Source: Spongiibacter sp. IMCC21906 (GTDB taxonomy: Bacteria > Pseudomonadota > Gammaproteobacteria > Pseudomonadales > Spongiibacteraceae). Taken from it: a stretch of 64,000 nt of DNA. The stretch is taken from NCBI RefSeq assembly GCF_001010805.1, contig NZ_CP011477.1:2309001-2373000 (forward strand), given 5' to 3'. The position numbers were made by a program, and so were the translations under genes. Of this stretch, positions 26,094 to 34,956 are shown piece by piece (the stretch's first letter is position 1; each line of letters starts with the position of its first letter). Below the pieces are notes generated by a model that saw only the letters and a list, made by a program, of their open reading frames with translations, had not been told where the DNA came from and made no database searches.

Positions 26094-27344
26094 ATGAGCA
26101 GCATGGACCGTTATTACAAATCCAAAAAATTAAGCAATGTGTGCTACGACATTCGCGGCCCCGTTCTCCAGCGCGCCAACGAGCTGGAGGAAGAAGGCTA
26201 CCGCATTCTTAAGCTGAATATCGGCAACCCTGCGCCTTTTGGTTTTAATGCGCCAGATGAAATTATTCAGGACGTTATTCGGATGTTGCCAGAGAGCGAA
26301 GGCTACAGCGACTCCAAGGGCCTCTACTCAGCACGCAAAGCGGTAATGCAAGAATGCCAAAAAATCGGCATTCCCAATGTCGAAGTTGGCGATATTTACT
26401 TAGGCAATGGTGCCAGTGAGTTAATCACCATGGCGACCCAGGCACTGTTAAATATTGGCGATGAAGTACTCATCCCCGCCCCCGACTACCCGTTATGGAC
26501 AGCGGTAGTGTCACTCTCTGGCGCGAAGCCGGTGCACTACCTCTGTGACGAAGACAATGGCTGGCAGCCGTCCATTGATGACATTGAGTCCAAAATTACC
26601 CAAAACACACGGGCCATTGTCATCATTAACCCCAACAACCCCACCGGCGCGGTTTATAGCCGTGAAATGCTGGAACAGTTGGTCGCCATTGCTGAGAAAC
26701 ACAAGCTGGTGATTTTTGCCGACGAAATTTACAGCAAAATCCTCTTTGACGAAGCGGTCCATATTCCACTGGGCAGCTTGTCAGAAAACGTATTATGCCT
26801 AACCTTTAACGGCCTCTCTAAAGCCTATCGGCTGGCAGGCTTTCGCAGCGGCTGGATGATTGTTTCCGGCGCCAAAGACGAAGCAAAAGACTATATCGAG
26901 GGCTTAAATATTCTGTCCTCCATGCGCCTGTGCGCCAACGTTCCCGCCCAGCACGCGATACAAACCGCACTGGGGGGCTACCAAAGCATCAATGAGCTAA
27001 TTCTGCCCGGCGGCCGCCTTTTAGAGCAACGGGATATTGCCTATAACATGCTTAACGATATTCCGGGGGTAAGCTGCACCAAACCCGCGGGGGCGATCTA
27101 CATGTTTCCGCGTCTAGACCCCGAGGTTTACCCCATCGTCGACGACGAGCAACTGGTGTTGGATTTATTGAATCAGGAAAGAATCTTACTGGTTCAAGGA
27201 CGGGGTTTTAACTGGCACAAACCCGATCATTTACGCATCGTATTTTTGCCCAACAAGGTGGACTTAAGCGATGCCATCTTCCGTTTTGGGCGCTTTCTTG
27301 AAGGTTACCGCAAGCAACTACACCGTCGTATCGCAGCACAGTAG
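26094..27344 (+). CDS. alaA: Glutamate-pyruvate (alanine) aminotransferase
   Basis: Class I PLP aminotransferase of 416 residues, close in sequence pattern to E. coli AlaA (YfbQ), which makes alanine from pyruvate and glutamate. The N-terminus KLSNVCYDIRGPVLQRANELE is diagnostic. NPNNPTGAVY and the PLP lysine Lys243 in FNGLSKAYRLAGFRSGW complete the active site. Translation could also start at the fourth codon (MDRYYKS), and neither start has a strong ribosome-binding site. Confidence 0.94.
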   Translation: MSSMDRYYKSKKLSNVCYDIRGPVLQRANELEEEGYRILKLNIGNPAPFGFNAPDEIIQDVIRMLPESEGYSDSKGLYSARKAVMQECQKIGIPNVEVGDIYLGNGASELITMATQALLNIGDEVLIPAPDYPLWTAVVSLSGAKPVHYLCDEDNGWQPSIDDIESKITQNTRAIVIINPNNPTGAVYSREMLEQLVAIAEKHKLVIFADEIYSKILFDEAVHIPLGSLSENVLCLTFNGLSKAYRLAGFRSGWMIVSGAKDEAKDYIEGLNILSSMRLCANVPAQHAIQTALGGYQSINELILPGGRLLEQRDIAYNMLNDIPGVSCTKPAGAIYMFPRLDPEVYPIVDDEQLVLDLLNQERILLVQGRGFNWHKPDHLRIVFLPNKVDLSDAIFRFGRFLEGYRKQLHRRIAAQ

Positions 27345-27391
27345 TCCGTCCAGGCCGGTTAAACACGCTCTCTCGACAAGCGATTGCGCTT

Positions 27392-28339
27392 TTAACCCGG
27401 CCAACAATAGTGCAAGACCTTGAGCGCCCGCTCCGGGTCTTTTTCTGGAAAATCCGTCCGCCCCGGTAACCGGGACTGAAACTCTGCCCCTGGAAAATGC
27501 TCGGCCATCAAATCCTGTAAAAAAGCATCGGGGAGATACGGCGCATTTAAACACATCAATAAATCCGCCCCCGGCGCCAACAAATCCGGTAAACGACGAA
27601 TTAACTTAGCGTAGTCTTTTTCGGCATCAAAGCTACCAGCCTGACGTGACGGCGGGTCACAAATAATCACATCAAAAGGACCGGCCTTACGCAGTCGCCC
27701 CCATGACCGCATCACATCCCAGGCCCCAAAACGCAGCTTACAATCTCCACTATCCAGGCCATTTAAACCATGATTGACCTGCCCTTGGCGCAGCGCCGAT
27801 TTGCTCATATCAACGTTCAGAACCTCGCTGGCACCGGCTTGCGCCGCCGCCACCGAAAAAGCACAGGTATATGCAAATAAGTTTAGCACTCGACGTCCGT
27901 CAATCCGCTCGCCAAGCCATTGTCGCTGGGGCGCCATGTCCATGAAGTAGCCGATATTTTGCCGACCTTCAAGCTGAACTTTAAATTTAGCCCCCGCTTC
28001 TACAACAATATTTTCCGGAGGAATTTCTCCCCATAAGCAATAACTTACTGCAGGTTTATCATAACGATTCTGAACAACAGCGGCACTGCAAACTCCCTCA
28101 AACCTTGCTTTTAGCAACGCCGATAAAGCCTGCCACTGTTCTGGTTCCGGCGGCCGATAACAGACAATCCACAGTAGAGGTTTAAAGTAATCAATCGTTA
28201 ATCATTCCCAACCGGGGTAGCATTGTCCCCGGCCGTGAAACAGGCGCATGGGCTCGTCACTCGACTCAATTCGACTTAACCAGTGCGGCGCTTCGTTTTC
28301 TAATTCAAACGCCTCACCGGCTATTAGCGCCTCACTCAT
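27392..28339 (-). pseudogene. RlmI-like class I SAM methyltransferase gene interrupted by an in-frame TGA
   Basis: From the ATG at 28339, the frame reads MSEALIAGEAFELENEAPHW and on to LFHGRGQCYPGWE. It then meets TGA at 28202-28204 and continues in the same frame with LTIDYFKPLLWIVCYRPPEP to a normal end (315 codons in all). The part after the stop has KFKVQLEGRQNIGYFMDMAPQR, the SAM loop VLNLFAYTCAFSVAA, and CDPPS, as in the RlmI/COG1092 rRNA methyltransferases without a PUA domain. GQCYPGWE-x-LTIDYF spans the stop and aligns with the G..DGLPG.TID.F block of RlmI. The ATG overlaps the kinase stop by eight bases. It may be a pseudogene, a sequencing error, or a read-through gene. Confidence 0.85.
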
Positions 28340-29495
28340 GGCTGTGCTCACTCCTTAGTTCATGGCCTAAGCCCACCGGGTAAAGAATCGTATCGCGATA
28401 GCCTGTGATTACCGGAATAAAACCCTCCCATTCTTTATCCAGTTTTGGATCGTTACTATCGACCAACAAGGGGCGAGCTGCCAGCGCGCTTATCTTGCCT
28501 TTGCTGGCAACAATCATAAAGTTATCGCGACCAATACGCCGGATCAGCGCTGGCGTTAATTGTTGGTTGCCCCGGCCTAAAATATGGCCCTGACCACCGA
28601 TCAAGGTTATCACCACTTTTACCGGTCCGTGGTGTTGGTCCACTATGTTGGCAATAGCTGCCGCATCAACATCACTGTCCAGTAGCTCCCCCGCCAAAAC
28701 TGCATCAAACCCCAGCAGCGTATTCCTCAGGCCCATCCTGTCCATAATAGCTTCGGTGGTACTACCGGGGCCGATAAGATAAAGGCAGTCGCCCGTCATT
28801 TCTTCCAACAGATAATCGGCGATATCCGTCAACACCAACTCTTCCGACTCCCTGCCAGCAATTTTGACGTTTTGTAGAAATCCACCCAGCGCAGGCACTA
28901 GCATCTCGGCAAAATAGCGTGACCGGACCGCGCCGCTGGTAAAGGCCGCTTCATCAATATCTCTGACTTCCCGCTGGGCAAGCTCCACCAGCTCGCCGTT
29001 AATCAGTCCCAAAATGATTTCTGTCGCAGACTCGGGGCTAATGGCGTAGACCCCCGAGTGCATTTTGACACCTGCGGGCAAGCCCAACACCGGAAAATGT
29101 TCACCAACGCCACGACATACATCTCTTGCCGTGCCATCACCGCCTATAAATAAAATTAAATCTACGGGCTCAGCCTTTAAACGTGCTGCAGCATTCTCGG
29201 TATCCTCAGGATAACTGCGAAGCGTGTTTTGTGGCCTGCCAACTGACTGAAATGGCAGCCCGGCTTCCTTTGCCAGCGCGCCCGCCATGAGACCGTCAAA
29301 GCCCAACACCTCAATCGCCAAACCACTTTCTGCCAACATTTTTAAGCAGCGCAGCCCTCGAGCGGCAGCACGATTATCGTCGCGGGCATCCGTCTTAGAC
29401 GCCAATAAGTCGCTGCCTTTCTGGCCTAGAGGCCCGCCCATGCCCGCATAGGGGTTAACAATCAAACCAAGTTTAAAACTGCGCTGAATACTCAT
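28332..29495 (-). CDS. ATP-NAD kinase family protein (COG3199 / AcoX-like)
   Basis: A 387-residue protein with LGLIVNPYAGMGGPLGQKGSD at the N-terminus and FIGGDGTARDVC, the GGDG motif of the NAD kinase/diacylglycerol kinase fold. Its C-terminal half differs from NadK, and the true substrate of this branch is not settled. It overlaps pdxB by four bases and the following methyltransferase by eight, so the three form a tight operon. Confidence 0.88.
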   Translation of the reverse strand: MSIQRSFKLGLIVNPYAGMGGPLGQKGSDLLASKTDARDDNRAAARGLRCLKMLAESGLAIEVLGFDGLMAGALAKEAGLPFQSVGRPQNTLRSYPEDTENAAARLKAEPVDLILFIGGDGTARDVCRGVGEHFPVLGLPAGVKMHSGVYAISPESATEIILGLINGELVELAQREVRDIDEAAFTSGAVRSRYFAEMLVPALGGFLQNVKIAGRESEELVLTDIADYLLEEMTGDCLYLIGPGSTTEAIMDRMGLRNTLLGFDAVLAGELLDSDVDAAAIANIVDQHHGPVKVVITLIGGQGHILGRGNQQLTPALIRRIGRDNFMIVASKGKISALAARPLLVDSNDPKLDKEWEGFIPVITGYRDTILYPVGLGHELRSEHSHE

Positions 29496-30640
29496 ATTCC
29501 AATTCCGCCCACAAGGCTTTGACCGCTCAACGCCGCAAATAAGTGGGTATCGCTAGCATTCCTAGTCTGCTTGTCCACCAAACTGGCGGTTTTTAATTCC
29601 CGGCGTAATGGATAGTTTTTACGCAACAAATCAAACCCAGCAGCGGGATTATCACTCTTCAAGGTTTGCCGAAAGCAGCGATCATCGTCACGAATATCGT
29701 AGATGGCTCTCACCGCATGGCGAATTTGATCTTCTTGACAGCCCTGCCCCAGTGCGATTTTTGGCGTCTCAAGCATGTCTGCTGGCAGGGTAAAATCCAT
29801 CACCGGTCTGCCTAAAAAATCAGCCAGCACTTTCGCGACCTGCCCCACGCCATTAATTTTACCGTCCGCGCTGTAGCCCGCTATATGGGGCGTCGCGAAA
29901 ACACATTGTTCAGCCAGCTGTCGATTGACCGAGGGCTCCCCCTCCCACACATCCAGCACCAGATTAATATCGTTACGCTGCTGTTTAAGCGCCAACAACA
30001 CATCGGTATCGAGTGCTGCCCCTCTTCCTGCGTTAATGAGCGTTGCGCCTTGGGGCAAGGCTTGCAACCACTGCAACGACAACATATGCCGACTAGGATA
30101 AGGACCACTGATGGTTAAAGGGGTGTGCATGCAAATCACATGGCAACGCTGCAAAGTCTCCAGGTTTTGCAGAAAATCGTATTGCTCTGGGTTTACAAAA
30201 GGATCATAACCATCACAGGCAATGCCCAGCGCGCGCAGCCGGGCGGCCACCCGGCCACCCACATTGCCCAAACCAATAATTCCCGCCCGTTCGCCATTGA
30301 GCAACCGCGTCAACAGGCCCGGTAGCGCCACCATGGCACTGAGCACATAATCAACAACAGAGTCGGCATTAGACCCCGGCGCATTGCAGTAGGCAATGCC
30401 GTGTTCCTGTAAGTAATCCAGGTCCATATGGTCTGTGCCAATAGTGCAGGAACCCACGAATTTAACCTGACTGCCCTTTAACAGATCCGCGTTCACTGGC
30501 GTCACCGAACGAACAATCAATACTTCAGCGTCTCCCAAAGTTTCAGACCTTAGCGTCCGGCCTTGGCAGAGCTGAACCTCCCCAAACTGTTGGAATGCCG
30601 CGGTTGCGCCAAGGATATTTTCGTCCACCACAATTTTCAT
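29492..30640 (-). CDS. pdxB: 4-phosphoerythronate dehydrogenase
   Basis: NAD-dependent 2-hydroxyacid dehydrogenase of the DXP-dependent vitamin B6 pathway. The 382 residues include the PdxB-specific C-terminal domain of about 100 residues. The NAD motif is GIIGLGNVGGRVAARL, and the catalytic region includes INAGRGAALD, the Glu in VWEGEP and the His in TPHIAGYSADGK. CTIGTDHMDLDYLQEHGI near residue 70 is typical. It precedes the kinase-family gene with a four-base overlap. Confidence 0.96.
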   Translation of the reverse strand: MKIVVDENILGATAAFQQFGEVQLCQGRTLRSETLGDAEVLIVRSVTPVNADLLKGSQVKFVGSCTIGTDHMDLDYLQEHGIAYCNAPGSNADSVVDYVLSAMVALPGLLTRLLNGERAGIIGLGNVGGRVAARLRALGIACDGYDPFVNPEQYDFLQNLETLQRCHVICMHTPLTISGPYPSRHMLSLQWLQALPQGATLINAGRGAALDTDVLLALKQQRNDINLVLDVWEGEPSVNRQLAEQCVFATPHIAGYSADGKINGVGQVAKVLADFLGRPVMDFTLPADMLETPKIALGQGCQEDQIRHAVRAIYDIRDDDRCFRQTLKSDNPAAGFDLLRKNYPLRRELKTASLVDKQTRNASDTHLFAALSGQSLVGGIGI

Positions 30641-30662
30641 TCGACCATTCCAAGCTGGAGTT

Positions 30663-31274
30663 TTAAGTCAACGCCGCAAAAGAAAAATCCCGGATTGAAA
30701 TATCTCGGGGTGAAGCGTTGTTGATAGACAGTACCGGGCAGGCAGAAGTCGAAAATGCCGCTGCCAAAGCTTGCCGAAAAACCGCGGCCCTGCCCGGCAA
30801 ACCGTTTTCAAGATAAACCCTAAGCTGCTGCCATACCGCACGTTTAAAGGGCAAGGTATCAAACTCTCCAGCACCATCAAGATTATCGACACTGACATTA
30901 AAGGGCAGTCCTGCAGCCTGGCTAAACAACCACTCCAGTGCTTGGGGCTTAGCCTCCACCTGCTCAAATAATTTTTGGCTGAGCTCATCACGGCCATCTG
31001 GGGAGTACCAGTAGCCATAGTCCTCCAACAACCGGCGTCTTGCACCGGCAATACACCAATGAGCTGCCTCGTGTAGAGCACTTGCCGGGTAGTCTGCTCG
31101 AAAAATAATCTGGTGCTCTTCTCCGCTTGCCGAAGCAGGCTGATACAGGGGCTCATCGCCACCCCCCACCAAACGTGTGTTATGGCTGGCCAGAAAAGTG
31201 TCATTAAACACCCTGGCAATAGCATCGGCACTGGGAGTGACGAAAGAGGATTCACCGTCAGAAGCGTCAAACAT
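30663..31274 (-). CDS. epmC: Elongation factor P hydroxylase
   Basis: YfcM/EpmC hydroxylates the beta-lysyl-lysine of EF-P as the last step of that modification. The 203 residues carry the metal-binding pattern [23 protein letters not shown] (His68, His72) and Glu107 in [12 protein letters not shown], with [10 protein letters not shown] further on. The ATG at 31274 overlaps the upstream cyclotransferase gene by eight bases. EpmA and EpmB are not in the window, so whether the full pathway exists cannot be judged here. Confidence 0.94.
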   Translation of the reverse strand: MFDASDGESSFVTPSADAIARVFNDTFLASHNTRLVGGGDEPLYQPASASGEEHQIIFRADYPASALHEAAHWCIAGARRRLLEDYGYWYSPDGRDELSQKLFEQVEAKPQALEWLFSQAAGLPFNVSVDNLDGAGEFDTLPFKRAVWQQLRVYLENGLPGRAAVFRQALAAAFSTSACPVLSINNASPRDISIRDFSFAALT

Positions 31275-31761
31275 TGAATATCAACCCGTCGTCTCCTCCT
31301 GCACAGGCAGACGAAATGCAGGGGTGGGTTTGCAGCCAATAGAGATAATCTGCAGACAAGTGGTTTTTTGCTGCCAACAGGTGCGCCAAATAGTTGCTCT
31401 CAGGCAACAACTGATTATTGATAAACGCGGGATTGGCCGTATAAACCCAAGCGCCCTGCACCGACTCCCCAACTTGTAGCAACATTCGCTCGCGACTGTA
31501 GCGCACCGGCGTGCCCTCAAACACATCCATTTTAAGCAGTTCTTGCTCCGAATCGAGTTGGTAAACCACCCCCTCAACCCAGCGCTGAGACGCAGGCACG
31601 ATATTAGCGTAAGCCACTGTCGGCCGACTGTGAGATTGCTTGTTAAATGCTAAGCGGTAGCCCGGCAATACGGCTGCCTGACCCGCAGAAAAGACCAAAC
31701 CCCTAGCCTTCATACGGGCCGAGTTCATATTTGAACCATAAGCGAAGTAATAGACATTCAT
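31267..31761 (-). CDS. Gamma-glutamylcyclotransferase family protein
   Basis: A 164-residue AIG2/GGCT-fold protein. It begins [21 protein letters not shown], with the YGSN substrate-binding loop, and has the likely catalytic Glu in [19 protein letters not shown]-like [12 protein letters not shown] near the C-terminus is also family-like. It may release 5-oxoproline from gamma-glutamyl compounds, but substrates vary across the family. The frame opens earlier at 31800, yet the ATG at 31761 gives the correct N-terminus. Confidence 0.88.
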   Translation of the reverse strand: MNVYYFAYGSNMNSARMKARGLVFSAGQAAVLPGYRLAFNKQSHSRPTVAYANIVPASQRWVEGVVYQLDSEQELLKMDVFEGTPVRYSRERMLLQVGESVQGAWVYTANPAFINNQLLPESNYLAHLLAAKNHLSADYLYWLQTHPCISSACAGGDDGLIFNV

Positions 31762-31869
31762 AGATAAAAACGATCTAAGTATTGGCAAACAAAGCAACAA
31801 GGAGTAATTTTAACAGAAAGGGACTGTGTTGCGGTTCCGCCGCGACGCCCAATACGTGAGGAAGTAATT

Positions 31870-32550
31870 ATGGCTCCACGTAATACAGGCAGGCCTTCAT
31901 CGGCGACCATTATCCCCTTCCCCCGGCCCAGCGAGCTGCCGGACAACCGCAAGATCTTGCGGATCGTACCCGACTTTGAAGGTAACTGCCTTCTCTACAG
32001 TCATCACGCCCTTTCCCGGGACAAACTCTTTGCCATTAAAATTCTTTGCTGGGCCCAGCTTGCCGACGGCAGTTACGTTGCTTTGGTGCCTTGGCTCAAG
32101 GGTATCTCTCGCTGCACTGACCTGATTGATGCCGACAGCGGTAAATCACAGGGCTATTACAATGCCGCAATGAAGCGAACCTTTAGCGAAATACCGCCGC
32201 AATATGAGGCAGCGCTGGAGGAATACCCTTTGCTCAACACTCAAGAAGTTACATTACTGCAGGAGGTTCCCGACCTCATCGGAAGCCATGCCGCAATGAT
32301 CAGCCCCGAGCGACAGGAGTTTAACCTGGAGCCGGTAATAAGCTGGCAACTGTTTAGCGACGGCCGCATGGAAGCCATGATCGTCGACAAAGATAAGGTA
32401 ACCTCGCTACCGGTACTGGCTGGCGACCCCTGCCTTTATTCGGCGGAAAGCAGCAGCCAATTCCGCTACTTTTTTCAGTATCACATTGCCAATCAAATTA
32501 AAGCGGGCGGTCAGGTTGCAACACGGGCGCTACAACAATTGTTACGTTAA
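31870..32550 (+). CDS. Conserved-looking hypothetical protein
   Basis: I do not recognise this 226-residue protein. The ATG has a good GAGGA site nine bases upstream. It is soluble, with no signal peptide. Notable stretches are KLFAIKILCWAQLADGSYVALVPWL, where strands alternate, and EFNLEPVISWQLFSDGRMEAMIVD near the C-terminus. The N-terminal 20 residues are Pro/Ser-rich and probably flexible. It is transcribed divergently from the cyclotransferase-epmC pair and convergently with tusA. Confidence 0.78.
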   Translation: MAPRNTGRPSSATIIPFPRPSELPDNRKILRIVPDFEGNCLLYSHHALSRDKLFAIKILCWAQLADGSYVALVPWLKGISRCTDLIDADSGKSQGYYNAAMKRTFSEIPPQYEAALEEYPLLNTQEVTLLQEVPDLIGSHAAMISPERQEFNLEPVISWQLFSDGRMEAMIVDKDKVTSLPVLAGDPCLYSAESSSQFRYFFQYHIANQIKAGGQVATRALQQLLR

Positions 32551-32569
32551 CCACTGGCCAAATAGGCCG

Positions 32570-32821
32570 CTAAGAGGTTTTGAGCCAGTAACGAAACAAC
32601 TTGCCGTCAACCTCTTGGGCCAGTAACTCGTGGCCCAGGAAATGACAAAACTTGGGGATATCTCGCTGGGTGGCTGGGTCTGTCGCGATAATTTCCAGTA
32701 CCGCCCCCACTGGGATATCCCGTACTTTGTTATGCAACATCATGACCGGCTCTGGGCAAAATAATCCGCAAGTATCCAGAACCTCATCGGCTTCCGGTGT
32801 ATCCACTTGTTGTTTTTCCAC
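32570..32821 (-). CDS. tusA: Sulfurtransferase TusA
   Basis: Small carrier that receives persulfide sulfur from IscS and passes it to TusD, connecting this gene to tusDCBE at 15-16 kb. The 83-residue protein has the CPxP motif in DTCGLFCPEPVMMLHNKVRD, where the first Cys of CPEP carries the sulfur, and DPATQRDIPKFCHFLGHELL. A GTG at 32821 and a TTG at 32827 are both possible starts; neither has a strong ribosome-binding site. The frame is open further upstream, but over yheU. Confidence 0.93.
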   Translation of the reverse strand: MEKQQVDTPEADEVLDTCGLFCPEPVMMLHNKVRDIPVGAVLEIIATDPATQRDIPKFCHFLGHELLAQEVDGKLFRYWLKTS

Positions 32822-32852
32822 ACTCAATGTTTTTTCTACTCTGTTTGTCAGA

Positions 32853-33071
32853 TTATTTTTTGGGTACCACTGCCCAGCTTTCTTGCTCAGGGCAAAAAGC
32901 AATGGCCGCCCGCCCTTCTTCAAGGGCGAGCCGCAGCTGCGCTAACTTTTCTTCTCGACTGCACTCCTCTTCACCGTAATCCGTTCCGTCCCGGCTTACG
33001 AGTTCTTCCAACATGCCGTCAAAGGCTTCTGTGCTTAATCTTTGCCAAGGGATTTCGACATAATCATTCAT
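32853..33071 (-). CDS. yheU: YheU family (UPF0270) protein
   Basis: A 72-residue protein that starts MNDYVEIPWQRLSTEAFDGM and contains SRDGTDYGEEECSREEKLAQLR, the pattern of E. coli YheU. The function of this family is not known to me. The ATG at 33071 overlaps the upstream methyltransferase gene by eight bases (ATGAATGA), and the tusA start follows 31 bases after its stop, so the three are likely cotranscribed. Confidence 0.9.
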   Translation of the reverse strand: MNDYVEIPWQRLSTEAFDGMLEELVSRDGTDYGEEECSREEKLAQLRLALEEGRAAIAFCPEQESWAVVPKK

Positions 33072-33909
33072 AAACGGGTTTACCAAACTTCAAGGTCATG
33101 CGATCACTCTCGCCAATTTCAAGATACTTGTCTTTATCCTTCTCACCCAAGCGCAAGCTTGGCGGCAAGGTCCACACCCCGGCGGGATAGTCATGCTTAT
33201 CGGCAGGGTTGGCGTTAATGTCGCTGCGGTCCAATAGTAAAAAGCCTGCGGACTCTGCCAACGCAATAACCTGGTCCTCGGTAACATAACCGCTGCTTTT
33301 CATATCTTTTAAGGATGTACCGAGTGATGCCCTGTGCTCAACTACACCTAAAATACCACCCGGCTTTAATGCATCAAACGCCGCTTTAAATACCGCTTCT
33401 GCGCTATCTGCCTTTAACCAGTTATGGACATTTCTAAAGGTAAGCACTTTATCGGCACTTTCAGGGGGAGCAATCGCTACCGAACCCGGCGCCTGCAAGG
33501 TTGTAACCTCCACTTTGCCGTAGACTTTTGGATTGGCGCTGATCTTTTGATCAAATTTTGCTCTGGATTTAGTAAAAAAGGCGACTTTGCTATCCGTCGC
33601 AAAATGCGCGGTATACAACTTGCCGCAGTCTTTTAATACTGGTGCCAGAATCTCGGTATACCAACCGCCACCGGGCCATAGCTCGACAACGGTATCGCAG
33701 GGCTGAAGACCAAAAAACGTTAAGGTTTTTAGCGGATGCCGATAACGATCCCGGTCACTGTTTCCCGCCTGCCGATGCTCAGCATCTAACACCCCCGACC
33801 AAGAAAGCTGCTTGCCTTCTTCAGCAGCGCTAGACCAACAACTCACCACAAGTAGCGCCACCCCCATTACCAACTTACCAGAAGTACTGTTACGCAAAAC
33901 TGATTTCAT
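33064..33909 (-). CDS. Exported class I SAM methyltransferase-like protein (COG4798 type)
   Basis: The 281-residue protein begins MKSVLRNSTSGKLVMGVALLVVSCWSSAA-EE in form: basic start, hydrophobic core and a probable signal-peptidase site after SSAA. The mature part has a methyltransferase fold: VVELWPGGGWYTEILAPVLKDCG in place of the usual SAM loop, FRNVHNWL, and LKPGGILGVVEHR. SAM is cytoplasmic, so an exported methyltransferase is puzzling; it may bind another ligand. The ATG at 33909 has GAGAGGA upstream. Confidence 0.85.
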   Translation of the reverse strand: MKSVLRNSTSGKLVMGVALLVVSCWSSAAEEGKQLSWSGVLDAEHRQAGNSDRDRYRHPLKTLTFFGLQPCDTVVELWPGGGWYTEILAPVLKDCGKLYTAHFATDSKVAFFTKSRAKFDQKISANPKVYGKVEVTTLQAPGSVAIAPPESADKVLTFRNVHNWLKADSAEAVFKAAFDALKPGGILGVVEHRASLGTSLKDMKSSGYVTEDQVIALAESAGFLLLDRSDINANPADKHDYPAGVWTLPPSLRLGEKDKDKYLEIGESDRMTLKFGKPVYE

Positions 33910-34180
33910 GTTATTCCTCTCAGCAATTGTGGTGGTCGCTAGCATTAAAGCCACGGCTTTTGTCCGCGGGGTATTATCCATAAATCAGGCTTTATTATTT
34001 CAAGTACCAAAAAGCCCTTTCAAAACCTGTTGATGTATCAAGCCCATTGTCGAAGTAGTATGCAAGCCCAGCGCATTTATGGCTATACTCTAGCACTCCT
34101 TCGAGGTGCTATTGCAGCACTTCTCGATTTTCGACAACAATGCGACCCAGCTCAAACAATAAAGTAAACGAGGTTTTTCT

Positions 34181-34708
34181 GTGAACAGCACACTAGTCTT
34201 TACCTTCATTGGCGCTGACCGTCCCGGCCTGGTAGAACGTCTGGCAGATATCGTTACCGCACACCGGGGCAACTGGCTGGAAAGCCGAATGGTGCAATTA
34301 GCAGGACAGTTTGCCGGCATCGCAAAAGTGGAATTGCCCACCGCCAAACTGGACGGCTTTAGCACAGCTTTACATGCCCTGACCGAAGACGGCCTCGCCG
34401 TTACCCTGCAAACCGGAAGTCAAAAACATCACAACAGCCTGGACACCCAGGCTCTGTATGTACTTGGACCTGACCGCACTGGCATTGTGTTGGAAATTGG
34501 CAGGGCTTTAAAACAGGGCCAAATCAATGTTCGAGAAATGAGTTCCAATGTGACCAGTGCACCTATGTCGGGGGACCCCTTGTTTGAAGCTCGGTTTCTG
34601 GTAGAGATTCCGCCAGAAACGGCACTGGATGAACTGTTTGATCAATTAGATGAAATTGCCGAAAAACTGGGGGTAGATATCAGTACTGATGAGCCCGAGC
34701 GCCGCTAA
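34181..34708 (+). CDS. ACT-domain protein of the GcvR family
   Basis: A 175-residue protein with two ACT domains: FTFIGADRPGLVERLADIVTAHRGNWLESRM (about 5-37) and LYVLGPDRTGIVLEIGRALKQGQINVREM in the second half. E. coli GcvR binds GcvA and represses the glycine cleavage operon. No gcv gene or gcvA is near, so the regulatory target is unknown and the name is by family only. The start is GTG with a GAGG seven bases upstream. Confidence 0.86.
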   Translation: MNSTLVFTFIGADRPGLVERLADIVTAHRGNWLESRMVQLAGQFAGIAKVELPTAKLDGFSTALHALTEDGLAVTLQTGSQKHHNSLDTQALYVLGPDRTGIVLEIGRALKQGQINVREMSSNVTSAPMSGDPLFEARFLVEIPPETALDELFDQLDEIAEKLGVDISTDEPERR

Positions 34709-34911
34709 CGCAGCGCTTTTATAATCGCCACCAATATCCCTGCCGCAACCGCGATCACGGCCACGCCCAACATACAAATAACAAAATACTCCGCTATCAC
34801 CTGCCAGGGAATATCAAAACTCCAAACCGCAGACCCCACCAACATTAAAGTGGCCAGCACCGCCAATACCGGTGTGCGATAGCGTTTATACACCGCTAAA
34901 TATTGTTTCAT
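34705..34911 (-). CDS. Small two-helix membrane protein
   Basis: A 68-residue protein of unknown function with a basic N-terminus (MKQYLAVYKRYR) and two hydrophobic helices, about 14-31 and 38-64. It overlaps the GcvR-like gene by four bases at the convergent ends. I do not recognise the family. Confidence 0.68.
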   Translation of the reverse strand: MKQYLAVYKRYRTPVLAVLATLMLVGSAVWSFDIPWQVIAEYFVICMLGVAVIAVAAGILVAIIKALR

Positions 34912-34956
34912 TTTACCTCTATATCAAAATAGTCGACCGGGGAGCAAGGACGCGGC

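Noticed and set aside
28202-28204. TGA as a selenocysteine codon
   Set aside because: No conserved cysteine is expected at this site in RlmI-like proteins, and I see no SECIS-like hairpin directly after it. A mutation or error is simpler.
32830-32923. N-terminal extension of TusA over yheU
   Set aside because: It would overlap the certain yheU frame, and TusA is normally about 80 residues long.
34020-34180. Glycine riboswitch upstream of the GcvR-like gene
   Set aside because: I found no tandem aptamer pattern; the leader is short and lacks the conserved purine-rich cores.
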